From: Peribacillus loiseleuriae
GTDB taxonomy: Bacteria; Bacillota; Bacilli; Bacillales; DSM-1321
Length of the DNA stretch: 64,000 nucleotides
Assembly (NCBI RefSeq): GCF_001183985.1
Contig: NZ_LFZW01000001.1
Location: forward strand, 2,912,470 to 2,976,469
Direction: 5' to 3'
Shown here: positions 24,855 to 33,547 of the stretch, one piece after another
Numbering within the stretch: the stretch's first letter is position 1
How the letters are laid out: each line of letters opens with the position of its first letter
Notes under the pieces: model-generated
What the model saw: the letters and a program-made list of their open reading frames with translations, nothing else
Database searches by the model: none
Told to the model about the DNA's origin: nothing
Program-made: the position numbers and the translations under genes

Positions 24855-26471
24855 TTATTTTTCTCTTTTTAGTAAACGTTCAATTCGCGCCTGTAGCTCA
24901 GGCATAGAGAATGGCTTTGTAACATAATCATCTGCACCAAGCTTCAATGCTTGAGCAATATTATCTTTGCTCTTTCGTCCAGTCAGCATTAATACCGAGA
25001 ATAGGTTTGCATGAGGACCAGTTTTCACTTTTTGCAGTACCTCAAGTCCATCCATGATTGGCATGACTCCATCAACAATTAAGAAATGATCCCGACCGTC
25101 ATTTGCCCTTCCTGATTCGAAAAATAAAGGTCCATTTTCAAACACCGCAATATTCAGTTCTATATGACCCATGTCAATCGATTCGATTATTTTGTTGAGC
25201 ATGGTCCGAATAATAATATCGTCGTCAATGACCGACACATTGAGTACATTCTTTTTGTAACTAAGAGTCCTTCTAGAAGTTTCCACCCGCGCTCTCCCTA
25301 AACGCTTTGCCTCGTATAAGGAATGATCTGCATACTTAAACGCTTCTTCAGGAGTTACGATTTCATCATCAACCGTAAATAATCCAGCAGAGAATGTGAT
25401 TGTAAAACTCTTCTCGTTATATGTAAACACTTTTTGGGAAAATGCATGAATAAGTTCCGTCAGCCTTCGTTTAGCTTCTTTATTTTTGGTTCTCGGAAAT
25501 ATTATGACAAACTCTTCTCCTCCATACCTGAAAATTAAATCGGAACTTCTAATGGACCTTTTAATAAATTGGGCAAATTCATTTAACACTCTATCCCCCA
25601 ACAAATGTCCATATGTATCATTCACTTGCTTAAAGTAATCAATATCTACCACGCTGATTGAGAAAACCTGTTTTGACCGTTTATATTCTTGAAAATATCG
25701 TGGAAGCGTTTCTTCCAAAAATCTTCTATTATAGACTTGAGTTAATTCATCTATTAAGACCGATTGATCAAACATTTTCTTCCTTTGTAAATGTCGTTCT
25801 ATCTTCACGATAAACTCTGCTATATCAATTGGCTTACCGATAAAGTCATCTGCACCAGATTGATAAGCTTTTATTCTTGTTTGCTTGTCATTTTGAATAC
25901 TTATTATCATCTTGGGAATGAAATACTTTTCATTATGAGTCTGTATATCCTCTAAAACGTGAAAGCCGTCCTTCATCGGTAAATGTATATCTAGAATTAA
26001 AAGATCAGGATGCATTTCGAAATATTGATTAACCGCTTTTTCAGGATCTGTATTTGTTATGACCATCCAACCTTTTTCTTCAAGTACATCTTTAAGCAGA
26101 ATTAACATGGACACATCATCATCAATTATCTGGATTAGCGGTGCATTCGACGGTCGGATTGCACTAGTTTTTATTGTTAGATGTTCAAAATTTTCATACT
26201 CATAGGTTAACTCCATCAAATCAAATAGAAAGTTTCTTAGCTCATCAAGCTCCCAAACTTTTTTACTATTTTCATCAAGTTCCAAAAGCAGCCGATCAGA
26301 TACTTGCATCAGACCGCCAAGCTGTATAGTTCCAGCAGTTCCTTTGATGGAATGAAGAAAACGGTAGACGTCTCTTTGAGGAATTCCTTCATTTTCTTTA
26401 GGTTCAAACCAATCCGTTAAAATTTTTTTTGTATTTTGTATTAAATGGTTTTTATATTTTTCCAGATTCAC
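24855..26471 (-). CDS. Hpt-REC-GGDEF-REC signalling protein (diguanylate cyclase)
   Basis: 538 aa. Residues 1-100 are an Hpt domain with acceptor His in FLHSIKGTAGTI (about 41). REC1 is about 112-232 (QIIDDDVSM, DLLILDIHLPMKDG, ADDFIGKP). The GGDEF domain is about 245-400, with VDIDYFKQVNDTYGH and the active-site loop RYGGEEFVIIFPR, so c-di-GMP synthesis is expected. REC2 is about 412-535 (VSVIDDDIIIRTM, FLIVDGVMPIMDG, ADDYVTKPF). The acceptor in REC1 is intact (LDI) and in REC2 is D of IVDG. Hpt plus receiver links it to the hybrid kinase next door. Ribosome site gggggatatt is weak. Confidence 0.9.
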   Translation of the reverse strand: MNLEKYKNHLIQNTKKILTDWFEPKENEGIPQRDVYRFLHSIKGTAGTIQLGGLMQVSDRLLLELDENSKKVWELDELRNFLFDLMELTYEYENFEHLTIKTSAIRPSNAPLIQIIDDDVSMLILLKDVLEEKGWMVITNTDPEKAVNQYFEMHPDLLILDIHLPMKDGFHVLEDIQTHNEKYFIPKMIISIQNDKQTRIKAYQSGADDFIGKPIDIAEFIVKIERHLQRKKMFDQSVLIDELTQVYNRRFLEETLPRYFQEYKRSKQVFSISVVDIDYFKQVNDTYGHLLGDRVLNEFAQFIKRSIRSSDLIFRYGGEEFVIIFPRTKNKEAKRRLTELIHAFSQKVFTYNEKSFTITFSAGLFTVDDEIVTPEEAFKYADHSLYEAKRLGRARVETSRRTLSYKKNVLNVSVIDDDIIIRTMLNKIIESIDMGHIELNIAVFENGPLFFESGRANDGRDHFLIVDGVMPIMDGLEVLQKVKTGPHANLFSVLMLTGRKSKDNIAQALKLGADDYVTKPFSMPELQARIERLLKREK

Positions 26472-26633
26472 AAATATCCCCCTATTACTAACTTACCTTC
26501 ATCATAATACAATTCACTCGCCTTCCATATAAATTTTTTCATCTTGAATTACATTTTTCAAAAAGTGCCACAAATTCGAGTAAAAAACCGAAAGTTTGGT
26601 CAACCCCAAATAAACGGATTGGTTAATACATAA

Positions 26634-26661
26634 TTGTTGAATCATCATTGCATGGTATAAT
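26634..26661 (+). promoter_or_regulatory. Promoter of the alanyl-tRNA editing gene
   Basis: TTGTTG (26634-26639), 16-nt spacer, extended -10 TGG-TATAAT (26656-26661), 31 nt before the ATG. Confidence 0.55.
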
Positions 26662-26691
26662 TATGTTATTGGGTACAGGAGGAGATATGTA

Positions 26692-27876
26692 ATGACGAAA
26701 AAACTATATTATGAAACTACATCGATAAAAACATGGGATTCCGAGATCCAGTCAATCACAGAAAAAGAAAGCCAGTTCTACGTTACACTACAGGAAACAG
26801 CTTTTTATCCAGAAGGTGGTGGCCAGCCGGCGGATCACGGAAAAATTGCTGGGATTGATGTATTAGATGTGCAAGTTATTAATGAGGAAATTGTACATGT
26901 TTTAGCCAATAAGCCAGAACTAGGTAAGGTTCACTGTGAACTTGACTGGAAACGCCGTTTTGATCATATGCAGCATCATAGTGGCCAGCATCTTTTGTCA
27001 GCCGTTTGCCGCGAGCTATTTGATGCGAACACATTAAGCTTTCACCTTGGTACAGACCATGTAACGATTGATGTGGACAGAAAAGAATTCTCTGAAGATC
27101 AAATTAATAACATCGAACAGCTTGCGAATCAATATATTTACGATAATAGAAAGCTACATACCTATTTCATCACTTCTGATCAGCTTAAGGAATTGCCAGT
27201 CGTGAAGTTACCTAAGGTTACTGAAAATATTCGTATAGTCGAAATGGAAGGAATCGAATATAACCCATGTGGTGGAACACACGTCCGACAAACGGGTGAA
27301 ATTGGGATTATTAAACTGTTGAAAACGGAAAAACAAAAAGGCTTCACTCGCATTTATTTCAAATGCGGATTTCGGGCGTTACGAGATTTCCAAGAAAGCT
27401 TAACAGTACTCACAGCATTATCCAGTAAGTACAGTGCAGGACGGGATGACATTCTTGACCGTGTAAATAAGTCAGAGCAAAACCAAAAGCACCTACTTTA
27501 TGAAAATGAAAAATTAAAAGAAGAAGTGGCATTCTTTGAAATGAAAGAAATTTTGTCTGAGAGTAAAGGGTTACTAATCACTCGCAGATTTTCCACTAAA
27601 GCATTAAAAGAACTTCAAATACTTGCCGCGAAGATTACCTCTGAACGAGACGCGGTTGTTTTGTTCGGCTCTGCTTCAGAAAATAAAGCAGTGCTTTATC
27701 AGAATGGAATAACAGAAATTCATTGCGGACAATTCTTCAAGCAGATTTTAGGAGAATATGGTGGAAAAGGCGGAGGAAATGACAAATCAGCTCAAGCTGG
27801 ATTTCCTGATTATGAATCACTAGTCGGGTTTTTAACCTTTGCGGAAGTGGAACTAAAGAAATTAACAGTGAAATAA
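26692..27876 (+). CDS. Alanyl-tRNA editing protein AlaX (long form, with DHHA1)
   Basis: 394 aa. Trans-editing enzyme that hydrolyses Ser- or Gly-tRNA(Ala). The N-terminal part has FYPEGGGQPADHG; the editing site has HHSGQHLLSAV (HxxxH zinc ligands, about residue 97) and NPCGGTHVRQTGEIG (Cys and His ligands, about 192). A coiled linker leads to a C-terminal DHHA1 domain (YGGKGGGNDKSAQAGFPD). It lacks the aminoacylation domain of AlaRS. Ribosome site aggaggagatat. The stop is followed by a small hairpin (tgaatgg/ttcattca). Confidence 0.92.
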   Translation: MTKKLYYETTSIKTWDSEIQSITEKESQFYVTLQETAFYPEGGGQPADHGKIAGIDVLDVQVINEEIVHVLANKPELGKVHCELDWKRRFDHMQHHSGQHLLSAVCRELFDANTLSFHLGTDHVTIDVDRKEFSEDQINNIEQLANQYIYDNRKLHTYFITSDQLKELPVVKLPKVTENIRIVEMEGIEYNPCGGTHVRQTGEIGIIKLLKTEKQKGFTRIYFKCGFRALRDFQESLTVLTALSSKYSAGRDDILDRVNKSEQNQKHLLYENEKLKEEVAFFEMKEILSESKGLLITRRFSTKALKELQILAAKITSERDAVVLFGSASENKAVLYQNGITEIHCGQFFKQILGEYGGKGGGNDKSAQAGFPDYESLVGFLTFAEVELKKLTVK

Positions 27877-27935
27877 TAGAAGAGTTTATCAATGAATGGT
27901 TTTGTTCATTCACTCTGTTGGTTTTGACTCATTTT

Positions 27936-28045
27936 AGCTCTGGCTCTAGGTAACAATTGGAGAATCGTACTTCCTCCTTCGTTTCCTGGAGCCAAGGCTA
28001 CCTTTCAGCTTTGCTTAATGGGCGTGAGAAATCACGGTTTCTCAC
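27936..28045. other. Structured intergenic segment, unidentified
   Basis: Hairpin tggctctagg/cctggagcca (27941-27950 with 27985-27994) and a second one gtgagaaa/tttctcac (28024-28031 with 28038-28045). It lies between convergent genes. The ending atgggcgtgagaa resembles right ends of some IS200/IS605-type elements, but the match is too short to assign. Confidence 0.3.
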
Positions 28046-28155
28046 ATGTGAATTAAACATTACTTTATCAACGATCTACAAGATGGGTGTCCCAATGTGT
28101 ATCTTTTTTATTAGTTAATCAACATTCGAAATATTATTAAAATATACAACTCTAT

Positions 28156-29643
28156 TCAACTCGTTAACTTTACATCGTGTTTATTTTCATTATTTCCGTT
28201 ATTGACAATGGTTTTTTTTGTAAGTGAACTTATAATAAACATTACCAAAATATTAGCAGCAAGAGCTATTATTCCAATATTTAAATCCTGAATCACACTT
28301 GGAAGAGATGGAAATAATATCGCCATTGTTGTTTTAGTAAATGTGACATAGATAACGATCGCTACCCCTACCAGCATTCCGATTCCAGCACCATATTTTG
28401 TTATTCCATTATTCTTTCTCAAACTTAAATACATGGAAGGAGCCATTTGTGTAATTAAACTGAATGATGTCAAATATAATGTGGCTAACGTGCTACTTTC
28501 ACTCATAGAAAAAAATGCACATACTATTGATAATAAAACAACAAATCCCTTTGCAGAGAGTGCTTTATTTTTATCAGAAACATTTGGCTTTAATGGTTCT
28601 ATCACGTTGGTCGTAATCATTGTGGCTGCTGACATTAACATCATCGATCCGGGAACTAGTGTTGCAAGCAATCCTGTTGCACCTATAATACCGACAAACC
28701 ACGGATCAAACGTTTTCATTGAAAGTTCTAACAACGCAAAGTCTCCGCTTTTTAGGCCAGGAAGCTGGACAATTGCTGTAAATCCAACAAAGTAAACAAA
28801 TAAAACCATGATAGCGTATATCGGAAGTAATACTGCATTTAAACGAAATGCTTTTGCATTTTTAGATGCAAATACTGTTGGTGCAACATGAGGCCACATG
28901 AAGTACGCAAAGGAACTAATTGCAACAGTTGAGATAAACCACGATACACTTAACCCTTTCTCAGGCAGGGTTAAGGCTTGAGGCTTAACCTCACTAACCG
29001 CTTGGAATAGCCCACCAAGACTTCCGTGATAATGAATCGGTAAATAAATTCCCAAAAATAAGATAACAAAGAATATTAAAAAATCTTTAATTGTAGAGGT
29101 CCATGCCGATCCATGAATTCCTGAGACCATAACGTAACCTAATAATGCGATCATCCCCACCCATATGGCTACATTTGAAGAAATAGCTCCATATGATGTT
29201 GCTGCAACTAAAATCCCCATTGATTTAAACAGGATCGTGATATACGGAATCAGAGCAACTACACCTACTACTGCAACAAATACTCCAAGTCCTGTGCTGT
29301 TATATTTTTTTGAGAAGAATTGCGATTGAGATACTACATTGTTTTCTTTAGCATATTTCCAAATAACGGGTAATAGCCAATAAGATGTTATTGTTCCTAA
29401 AGCAGTAAAAGCCAATAAATAAAAGGCTGCTGCACCGTTATTAAATGCTAATCCACTCGTTCCTAGCAACGTAAAAACTGAATAGGTTTCTCCAGCTAAT
29501 AGGAGGAATACAAAAAGCCCACCAAAACCCCGACCACCGATTGCCCACTGTTCCATGCTCATATCTTTCCCGCGCTTAGCTAAAAGTCCCATAACAATAC
29601 TTATGATTAAAAATAAAGTTATTATTAACAATGCAGTATTCAT
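28156..29643 (-). CDS. Sodium:solute symporter (SSS family)
   Basis: 495 aa with about 13 membrane helices. Family motifs: GGRGFGGLFVFLLLAGETYSVFT near the N-terminus, GAAAFYLLAFTALG, and ATGLLATLVPGSMMLMSAATM in the middle. It imports a small organic solute with Na+. It overlaps the DUF3311 gene by 4 nt (ATGA), an arrangement frequent for SSS porters. Position beside an amidohydrolase and a carbamoylase-type gene suggests a ureide, hydantoin or nucleobase-like substrate (inference). Confidence 0.88.
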   Translation of the reverse strand: MNTALLIITLFLIISIVMGLLAKRGKDMSMEQWAIGGRGFGGLFVFLLLAGETYSVFTLLGTSGLAFNNGAAAFYLLAFTALGTITSYWLLPVIWKYAKENNVVSQSQFFSKKYNSTGLGVFVAVVGVVALIPYITILFKSMGILVAATSYGAISSNVAIWVGMIALLGYVMVSGIHGSAWTSTIKDFLIFFVILFLGIYLPIHYHGSLGGLFQAVSEVKPQALTLPEKGLSVSWFISTVAISSFAYFMWPHVAPTVFASKNAKAFRLNAVLLPIYAIMVLFVYFVGFTAIVQLPGLKSGDFALLELSMKTFDPWFVGIIGATGLLATLVPGSMMLMSAATMITTNVIEPLKPNVSDKNKALSAKGFVVLLSIVCAFFSMSESSTLATLYLTSFSLITQMAPSMYLSLRKNNGITKYGAGIGMLVGVAIVIYVTFTKTTMAILFPSLPSVIQDLNIGIIALAANILVMFIISSLTKKTIVNNGNNENKHDVKLTS

Positions 29644-29837
29644 TCTTCATTCTCCTTATTAATAGGATCCAAACGATAAATAACGAACATGATTACTGAA
29701 CAAAGGACTGCCCAAAGTATGATCCAAAATAAGAAGAATGGTATTCCTAACACATACGGTTCAACTTTATTTACAAAAGCAGCTCCACCTAATATTGCAA
29801 TATAAGGTAGTAAAGCTAGTAAATAGTATAACTTCAT
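29640..29837 (-). CDS. DUF3311 small membrane protein, SSS partner
   Basis: 65 aa with two helices (YYLLALLPYIAILGGAAFV and IPFFLFWIILWAVLCSVIMFVIY) and the short polar tail RLDPINKENEE. This is the DUF3311 type, usually encoded directly before an SSS symporter, as here. I set the start at MKLYYLLA (29837), since the upstream in-frame ATG adds a polar segment unlike the family. Probably an accessory subunit of the porter. Confidence 0.8.
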   Translation of the reverse strand: MKLYYLLALLPYIAILGGAAFVNKVEPYVLGIPFFLFWIILWAVLCSVIMFVIYRLDPINKENEE

Positions 29838-29971
29838 ATCTTCACCATGCCTTTCAAATATGATTAAATACATTTATTTTTGCTTTTCTTAAACATGAAG
29901 GAAGCAGATTGGACTTTTGTCTATCTGAGATTGAAAGCTCCCAAGGACTGAGAGCTTTTCTATAATATTAC

Positions 29972-31348
29972 TTACAAAGATAAAGTGACTTTTGCTGCTG
30001 ATCCAGCAACAAACTTCCCATATCCAGGATTTTTCGTTACATTTATACCATCAAAAACTTCCTCGCCACGAACAATGGTAGAAATAACTTTACCATCTAA
30101 TTCTTGTCCATCAAATGGAGTTAATTTCGAGAAAGATTTAAATGAATTTTGGTCAATAACTGTTTTTTGATTTGGATCAATTACAGTAAAGTCAGCATCA
30201 AATCCTACACTGATTTGCCCTTTTCCAGGGATATTGAATACTTCTGCTGGATGTGTAGACATTAAATTAGCAAAGTCGTTCGGTGTTAATTTCCCATTTG
30301 AAACGGCGCTGTTAAACATTAACGGTGTCATAATTTCAACGCCAGGTAACCCTGATGACGCAAGGAAAATATTTTCATTCCCTTTAACTTTTTGTTCAGC
30401 ACTCCATGGAGCATGGTCAGAAGAGATTAAATCTATATTGCCTTCTTTGATATGCTCCCATAAACCTTGAACTTCCTCTTTTTCTCTTAATGGTGGGTTG
30501 TTTTTCGCAACTGGCCCATATTTCTCTAAATCATCTACATCCATTAATAAATATGGATAGCATGTTTCACAAGTTACTTTTACTCCTTGAGCTTGGAATA
30601 GTTTAATCAAATCTATTGTTCTTGGATGACTTACATGAACAATATGAAGCTTCACATTCGTCCAATAGGCAAATTCCAATAACTTCAATACGGCGCTTGT
30701 TTCGGTAACTGGCGGGCGTGTTTCGTTATGGGCTTTAGGATAAACCTTTCCTTCTTTCTGATATTGATCAATCATATCAACTATTATTTCATCATTTTCC
30801 GAATGGAAAGCAGCTCGTAAACCTGTCTCTTCAATCAGTTTCATAGCTTTTAAGATTTCCGGATCTGGAATTCTCGGAAAACGATACTCATCTGTTTCAA
30901 AAGTAGACATCTTAAAAGCAATCGCTCCAGCTTCTGCTAAAGGGATAATTTGATCTGTTCCACCCTTCTTTGAAATGGTTCCCCATAAACAAATATCAAC
31001 AACCGCTTCTTCTTCTAACTTCTTAACTTTCTTTTTGAATTGAGCAACATTATTGATTGGGTTTGGCAAATCATAAGGCATATCTAGGAAAGTTGTGATC
31101 CCACCTGCAGCTGCAGAAGAACTAGTTGTAACAAAGCCTTCATTCGGATTACTAAAACAGTGCACATGAACGTCGATCGTTCCTGGAAAAACATATGCAT
31201 CACCAAAATCAGTGACATTTTCAGAATCCAAATTTCCTGTTCCTTCGTTAATGCTTACGATTTTTCCTTCTTTAATACCCACTTCTCCTTTTATTACTTT
31301 ATCTTTTGTAACGATATTCCCTTTAATAATTCGATCTACTTTGTTCAT
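29972..31348 (-). CDS. Cyclic amidohydrolase: allantoinase or hydantoinase/dihydropyrimidinase-like
   Basis: 458 aa, amidohydrolase superfamily. It should open a cyclic ureide ring. Metal ligands are visible: FPGTIDVHVHCF (HxH), carboxylated Lys in AIAFKMSTFE, AFHSEND, HIVHVSHP and SSDHAPWS (Asp). Overall closest by eye to AllB-type allantoinases (PYDLPNPINN region), but hydantoinases share most of this. The start MNKVDRI follows aaggagc by 8 nt; the in-frame upstream ATG lies in the regulator gene. It follows the IclR gene by 16 nt, so both are one transcript. A weak hairpin follows the stop. Confidence 0.85.
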   Translation of the reverse strand: MNKVDRIIKGNIVTKDKVIKGEVGIKEGKIVSINEGTGNLDSENVTDFGDAYVFPGTIDVHVHCFSNPNEGFVTTSSSAAAGGITTFLDMPYDLPNPINNVAQFKKKVKKLEEEAVVDICLWGTISKKGGTDQIIPLAEAGAIAFKMSTFETDEYRFPRIPDPEILKAMKLIEETGLRAAFHSENDEIIVDMIDQYQKEGKVYPKAHNETRPPVTETSAVLKLLEFAYWTNVKLHIVHVSHPRTIDLIKLFQAQGVKVTCETCYPYLLMDVDDLEKYGPVAKNNPPLREKEEVQGLWEHIKEGNIDLISSDHAPWSAEQKVKGNENIFLASSGLPGVEIMTPLMFNSAVSNGKLTPNDFANLMSTHPAEVFNIPGKGQISVGFDADFTVIDPNQKTVIDQNSFKSFSKLTPFDGQELDGKVISTIVRGEEVFDGINVTKNPGYGKFVAGSAAKVTLSL

Positions 31349-31364
31349 AACGTAAAGCTCCTTT

Positions 31365-32096
31365 TTATAGTTGATTTTCAATTTTTTTTACAGCAATTTT
31401 TATTGTATGTACAATTTCATTCATCTCTTTTTTTTCCATTCTTTCTTTTGGGCCTGCAACACTCAAAGATGCAACTAGCTTATTATCACTATCAAATATC
31501 GGCATCCCATAAGAAATAACACCATAGTCAATTTCACTGTCCGAAAATGAATACCCTTTTTGTCGGATTTCTTCTAAATGATGTAACATGTCACCCAAAT
31601 CGAGAATCGTTTGATCCGTGTGTTTTTTTACAGTGCCGCTAAGATAAAGTTCTTCAACAACTTGGTCACCCATATATGCCAATAAAGCTTTCGAGGAAGC
31701 TCCACCGTAAATAGGGACAATATTTCCTTGTTCAGAAGAAACTTTAATGGGGTGCCCTGAAGGAACTGCTGCTAAACAAACCGCTTGTAAATTCGATGGT
31801 ACCAATAATATGGAGGTTTCTCCCGTTGATCGAGTTAGTTCTCTCATTGCTTCTTGCGAAACGACTGGTAGATCAATATCCATTTTTACAATTTTAGCTA
31901 ATTTTAAAAATATATATCCCAAGCTATACAATCCAGGTGAATACTCAATAATGTATCCTTTTTCTTTAAGTACTCTCATATGCCTGTACACTGAACTTTG
32001 TGGTTGCTGTAGCTTAGCTGCTAGTTCAGGAACAGAAAGTGTTCTTGATTCAAAATCAAACTGTTCCAAAATTTCCAAAGTTTTTTCTGCGCTCAC
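31365..32096 (-). CDS. IclR family regulator 1 (beside the amidohydrolase)
   Basis: 243 aa. Winged HTH at residues 3-60 (SAEKTLEILEQFDF, SVPELAAKLQQPQSSVYRHMRVLKEKGYI) and an IclR effector domain (GAFs-like) about 75-240 (VCLAAVPSGHPIKVSSEQG, YGGASSKALLAYM). The start is a GTG 6 nt after ggagg; longer upstream frames run through the operators. It heads the operon with the amidohydrolase and faces two palindromes and a cre-like site in its promoter. The ligand is unknown; a pathway intermediate is likely. Confidence 0.88.
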   Translation of the reverse strand: MSAEKTLEILEQFDFESRTLSVPELAAKLQQPQSSVYRHMRVLKEKGYIIEYSPGLYSLGYIFLKLAKIVKMDIDLPVVSQEAMRELTRSTGETSILLVPSNLQAVCLAAVPSGHPIKVSSEQGNIVPIYGGASSKALLAYMGDQVVEELYLSGTVKKHTDQTILDLGDMLHHLEEIRQKGYSFSDSEIDYGVISYGMPIFDSDNKLVASLSVAGPKERMEKKEMNEIVHTIKIAVKKIENQL

Positions 32097-32147
32097 TACA
32101 ATCCTCCGTTCTTTAGATAATGTGAAATCTATAATTTCGCAAAAAAA

Positions 32148-32187
32148 ATTATCATTTAGTGATAATTGATTATCTATTATTGATAAT
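32148..32187. promoter_or_regulatory. Twin IclR operator palindromes
   Basis: Two perfect 19-bp palindromes, attatca-N5-tgataat (32148-32166) and attatc-N7-gataat extended by t/a (32169-32187). Their centres are 21 bp apart, two helical turns. The second overlaps the -10 hexamer of the regulator promoter. This is the expected layout for autorepression by the IclR protein encoded next to it. Confidence 0.65.
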
Positions 32188-32213
32188 ATACACTTTGTAA
32201 TCTTTTTTTGCAA
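32185..32213 (-). promoter_or_regulatory. Promoter of the IclR-amidohydrolase operon
   Basis: Minus strand TTGCAA (32213-32208), 17-nt spacer, TATATT (32190-32185). Sigma-A type. Overlapped by an operator at -10 and by a cre-like site at -35. Confidence 0.6.
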
Positions 32214-32223
32214 GCGCTTTTAT
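32209..32223 (-). promoter_or_regulatory. Candidate cre (CcpA) site
   Basis: Minus strand ataaaagcgcttgca agrees with the cre consensus WTGAAARCGYTTWCA at 13 of 15 positions and overlaps the -35 region, a typical place for catabolite repression. Confidence 0.5.
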
Positions 32224-32241
32224 TCAGAAATTTCATTCAAT

Positions 32242-32284
32242 AAAAAACCCATTCATCTTTGAAATAAGGTGAATGGGTTTTTTT
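32242..32284. terminator. Bidirectional-looking terminator after the M20 hydrolase gene
   Basis: Stem aaacccattc/gaatgggttt with A-tract on one side and T-tract on the other. It ends the AroM-IclR-hydrolase operon on the minus strand. Confidence 0.75.
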
Positions 32285-32302
32285 CAGTATTATCCTTAAA
32301 AT

Positions 32303-33535
32303 CTATTTTGAAAACTCTAGAACAGCATTTAACATGGCATTTGCTCCTAAATATAAATCCTCTTTCTCTGCCCATTCTTCTGGACAATGACTTCTGCCAT
32401 CTTTACATGGTATAAATATCATACCTACCGGAGCAAGCAATGACATTTGATTTGCATCATGTCCTGCTCCACTCGGTAATTCAATCACTCTTTCTGTGAC
32501 TGCTCTGCATGATTTATGTAATAATTCTTTAATCTCATCTTTTATTACAATTGAACCTGATCGAGAGACATTTTCAGTCATCACATTCACATTTCTGTTA
32601 CTTGCAATCCAATCGACTTTTGCTAAAAAGGCATTTGCTACTTTATCAATTACCTCTTCAGAAATACTACGAATTTCAACAGCGAATTCTACTTTTCCAG
32701 GTACCACATTTGATGCATTTGGAAAATTATTAAAAACGCCAACTGTTCCAACAACTGGCTGCTCAAATTCTTCATTTGCTACTTTCTCTAGAGCAAGCGT
32801 CATTTCAGCAGCTGCTGTAAGAGCATCATTTCTCATATCCATCGGTGTTGTTCCTGCATGATTTGGTAATCCATCTACTGAAATTTTATAGCGTTGAATT
32901 CCTACAATCCCTGTTACAACACCTAAATTCGCATTCTTTCTTAATAAGACTGGTCCTTGTTCAATATGCAATTCTAAATATAGAGCAATTGTATCTTTCT
33001 CTTTTTTACAATTAAATAGAGTATTTGGGTCTCCACCTGCAAATGAAATCGCAGCTGATAACGATTGTCCATCCGAATTCGTGTACGTCAACATTTCCTC
33101 AGTTAAGTTACCAGACCATGCACGGCTCCCAACTGTAGATAAACCGTATTCTGATGGTTCTTCTGCTGTAAAATCTACAATTTCAATTGTATGTTTGATT
33201 GCAATGTTGTGTTCAACTAAAGATTTAACAATTTCTAATCCTACAAGTACACCAGCAATTCCATCAAATCTTCCTCCATTTGGAACCGTATCCGTATGAG
33301 ATCCAATAACAATTGGAGGTAGATTTGGTTCAGTTCCAATCAAACGTCCAATTACATTAGCCCCTTCATCCTTTTTTACTTCTAAACCTATTTCTCTCAT
33401 TTCATTTATTAACCATTCTCGCCCTTCGTTATATTTGGCGGTAAATGACCGTCTCGTCCATGGTTGATTCTCAATTGTGATAGCAGCTAAATCATTTATT
33501 GTTTTCCATAATCGATCTTTATTTATCAATTCCAT
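32303..33535 (-). CDS. Zn-dependent amidase, hydantoinase/carbamoylase family (AllC-like)
   Basis: 410 aa, M20 peptidase-like fold. It hydrolyses an N-carbamoyl or ureido group (allantoate, ureidoglycine or N-carbamoyl amino acid). Metal motifs: IGSHTDTVPNGGRFDG (His, Asp), DFTAEEPSEYGL (Glu pair), LELHIEQGPVL (His) and PSGAGHDANQM (His), in the usual order. The dimerisation domain is about 210-325 (NHAGTTPMDMRNDAL). Allantoate amidohydrolase and L-carbamoylase cannot be told apart by eye. Last gene of an operon after AroM and IclR. Confidence 0.87.
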   Translation of the reverse strand: MELINKDRLWKTINDLAAITIENQPWTRRSFTAKYNEGREWLINEMREIGLEVKKDEGANVIGRLIGTEPNLPPIVIGSHTDTVPNGGRFDGIAGVLVGLEIVKSLVEHNIAIKHTIEIVDFTAEEPSEYGLSTVGSRAWSGNLTEEMLTYTNSDGQSLSAAISFAGGDPNTLFNCKKEKDTIALYLELHIEQGPVLLRKNANLGVVTGIVGIQRYKISVDGLPNHAGTTPMDMRNDALTAAAEMTLALEKVANEEFEQPVVGTVGVFNNFPNASNVVPGKVEFAVEIRSISEEVIDKVANAFLAKVDWIASNRNVNVMTENVSRSGSIVIKDEIKELLHKSCRAVTERVIELPSGAGHDANQMSLLAPVGMIFIPCKDGRSHCPEEWAEKEDLYLGANAMLNAVLEFSK

Positions 33536-33547
33536 CTCTACACCCCA

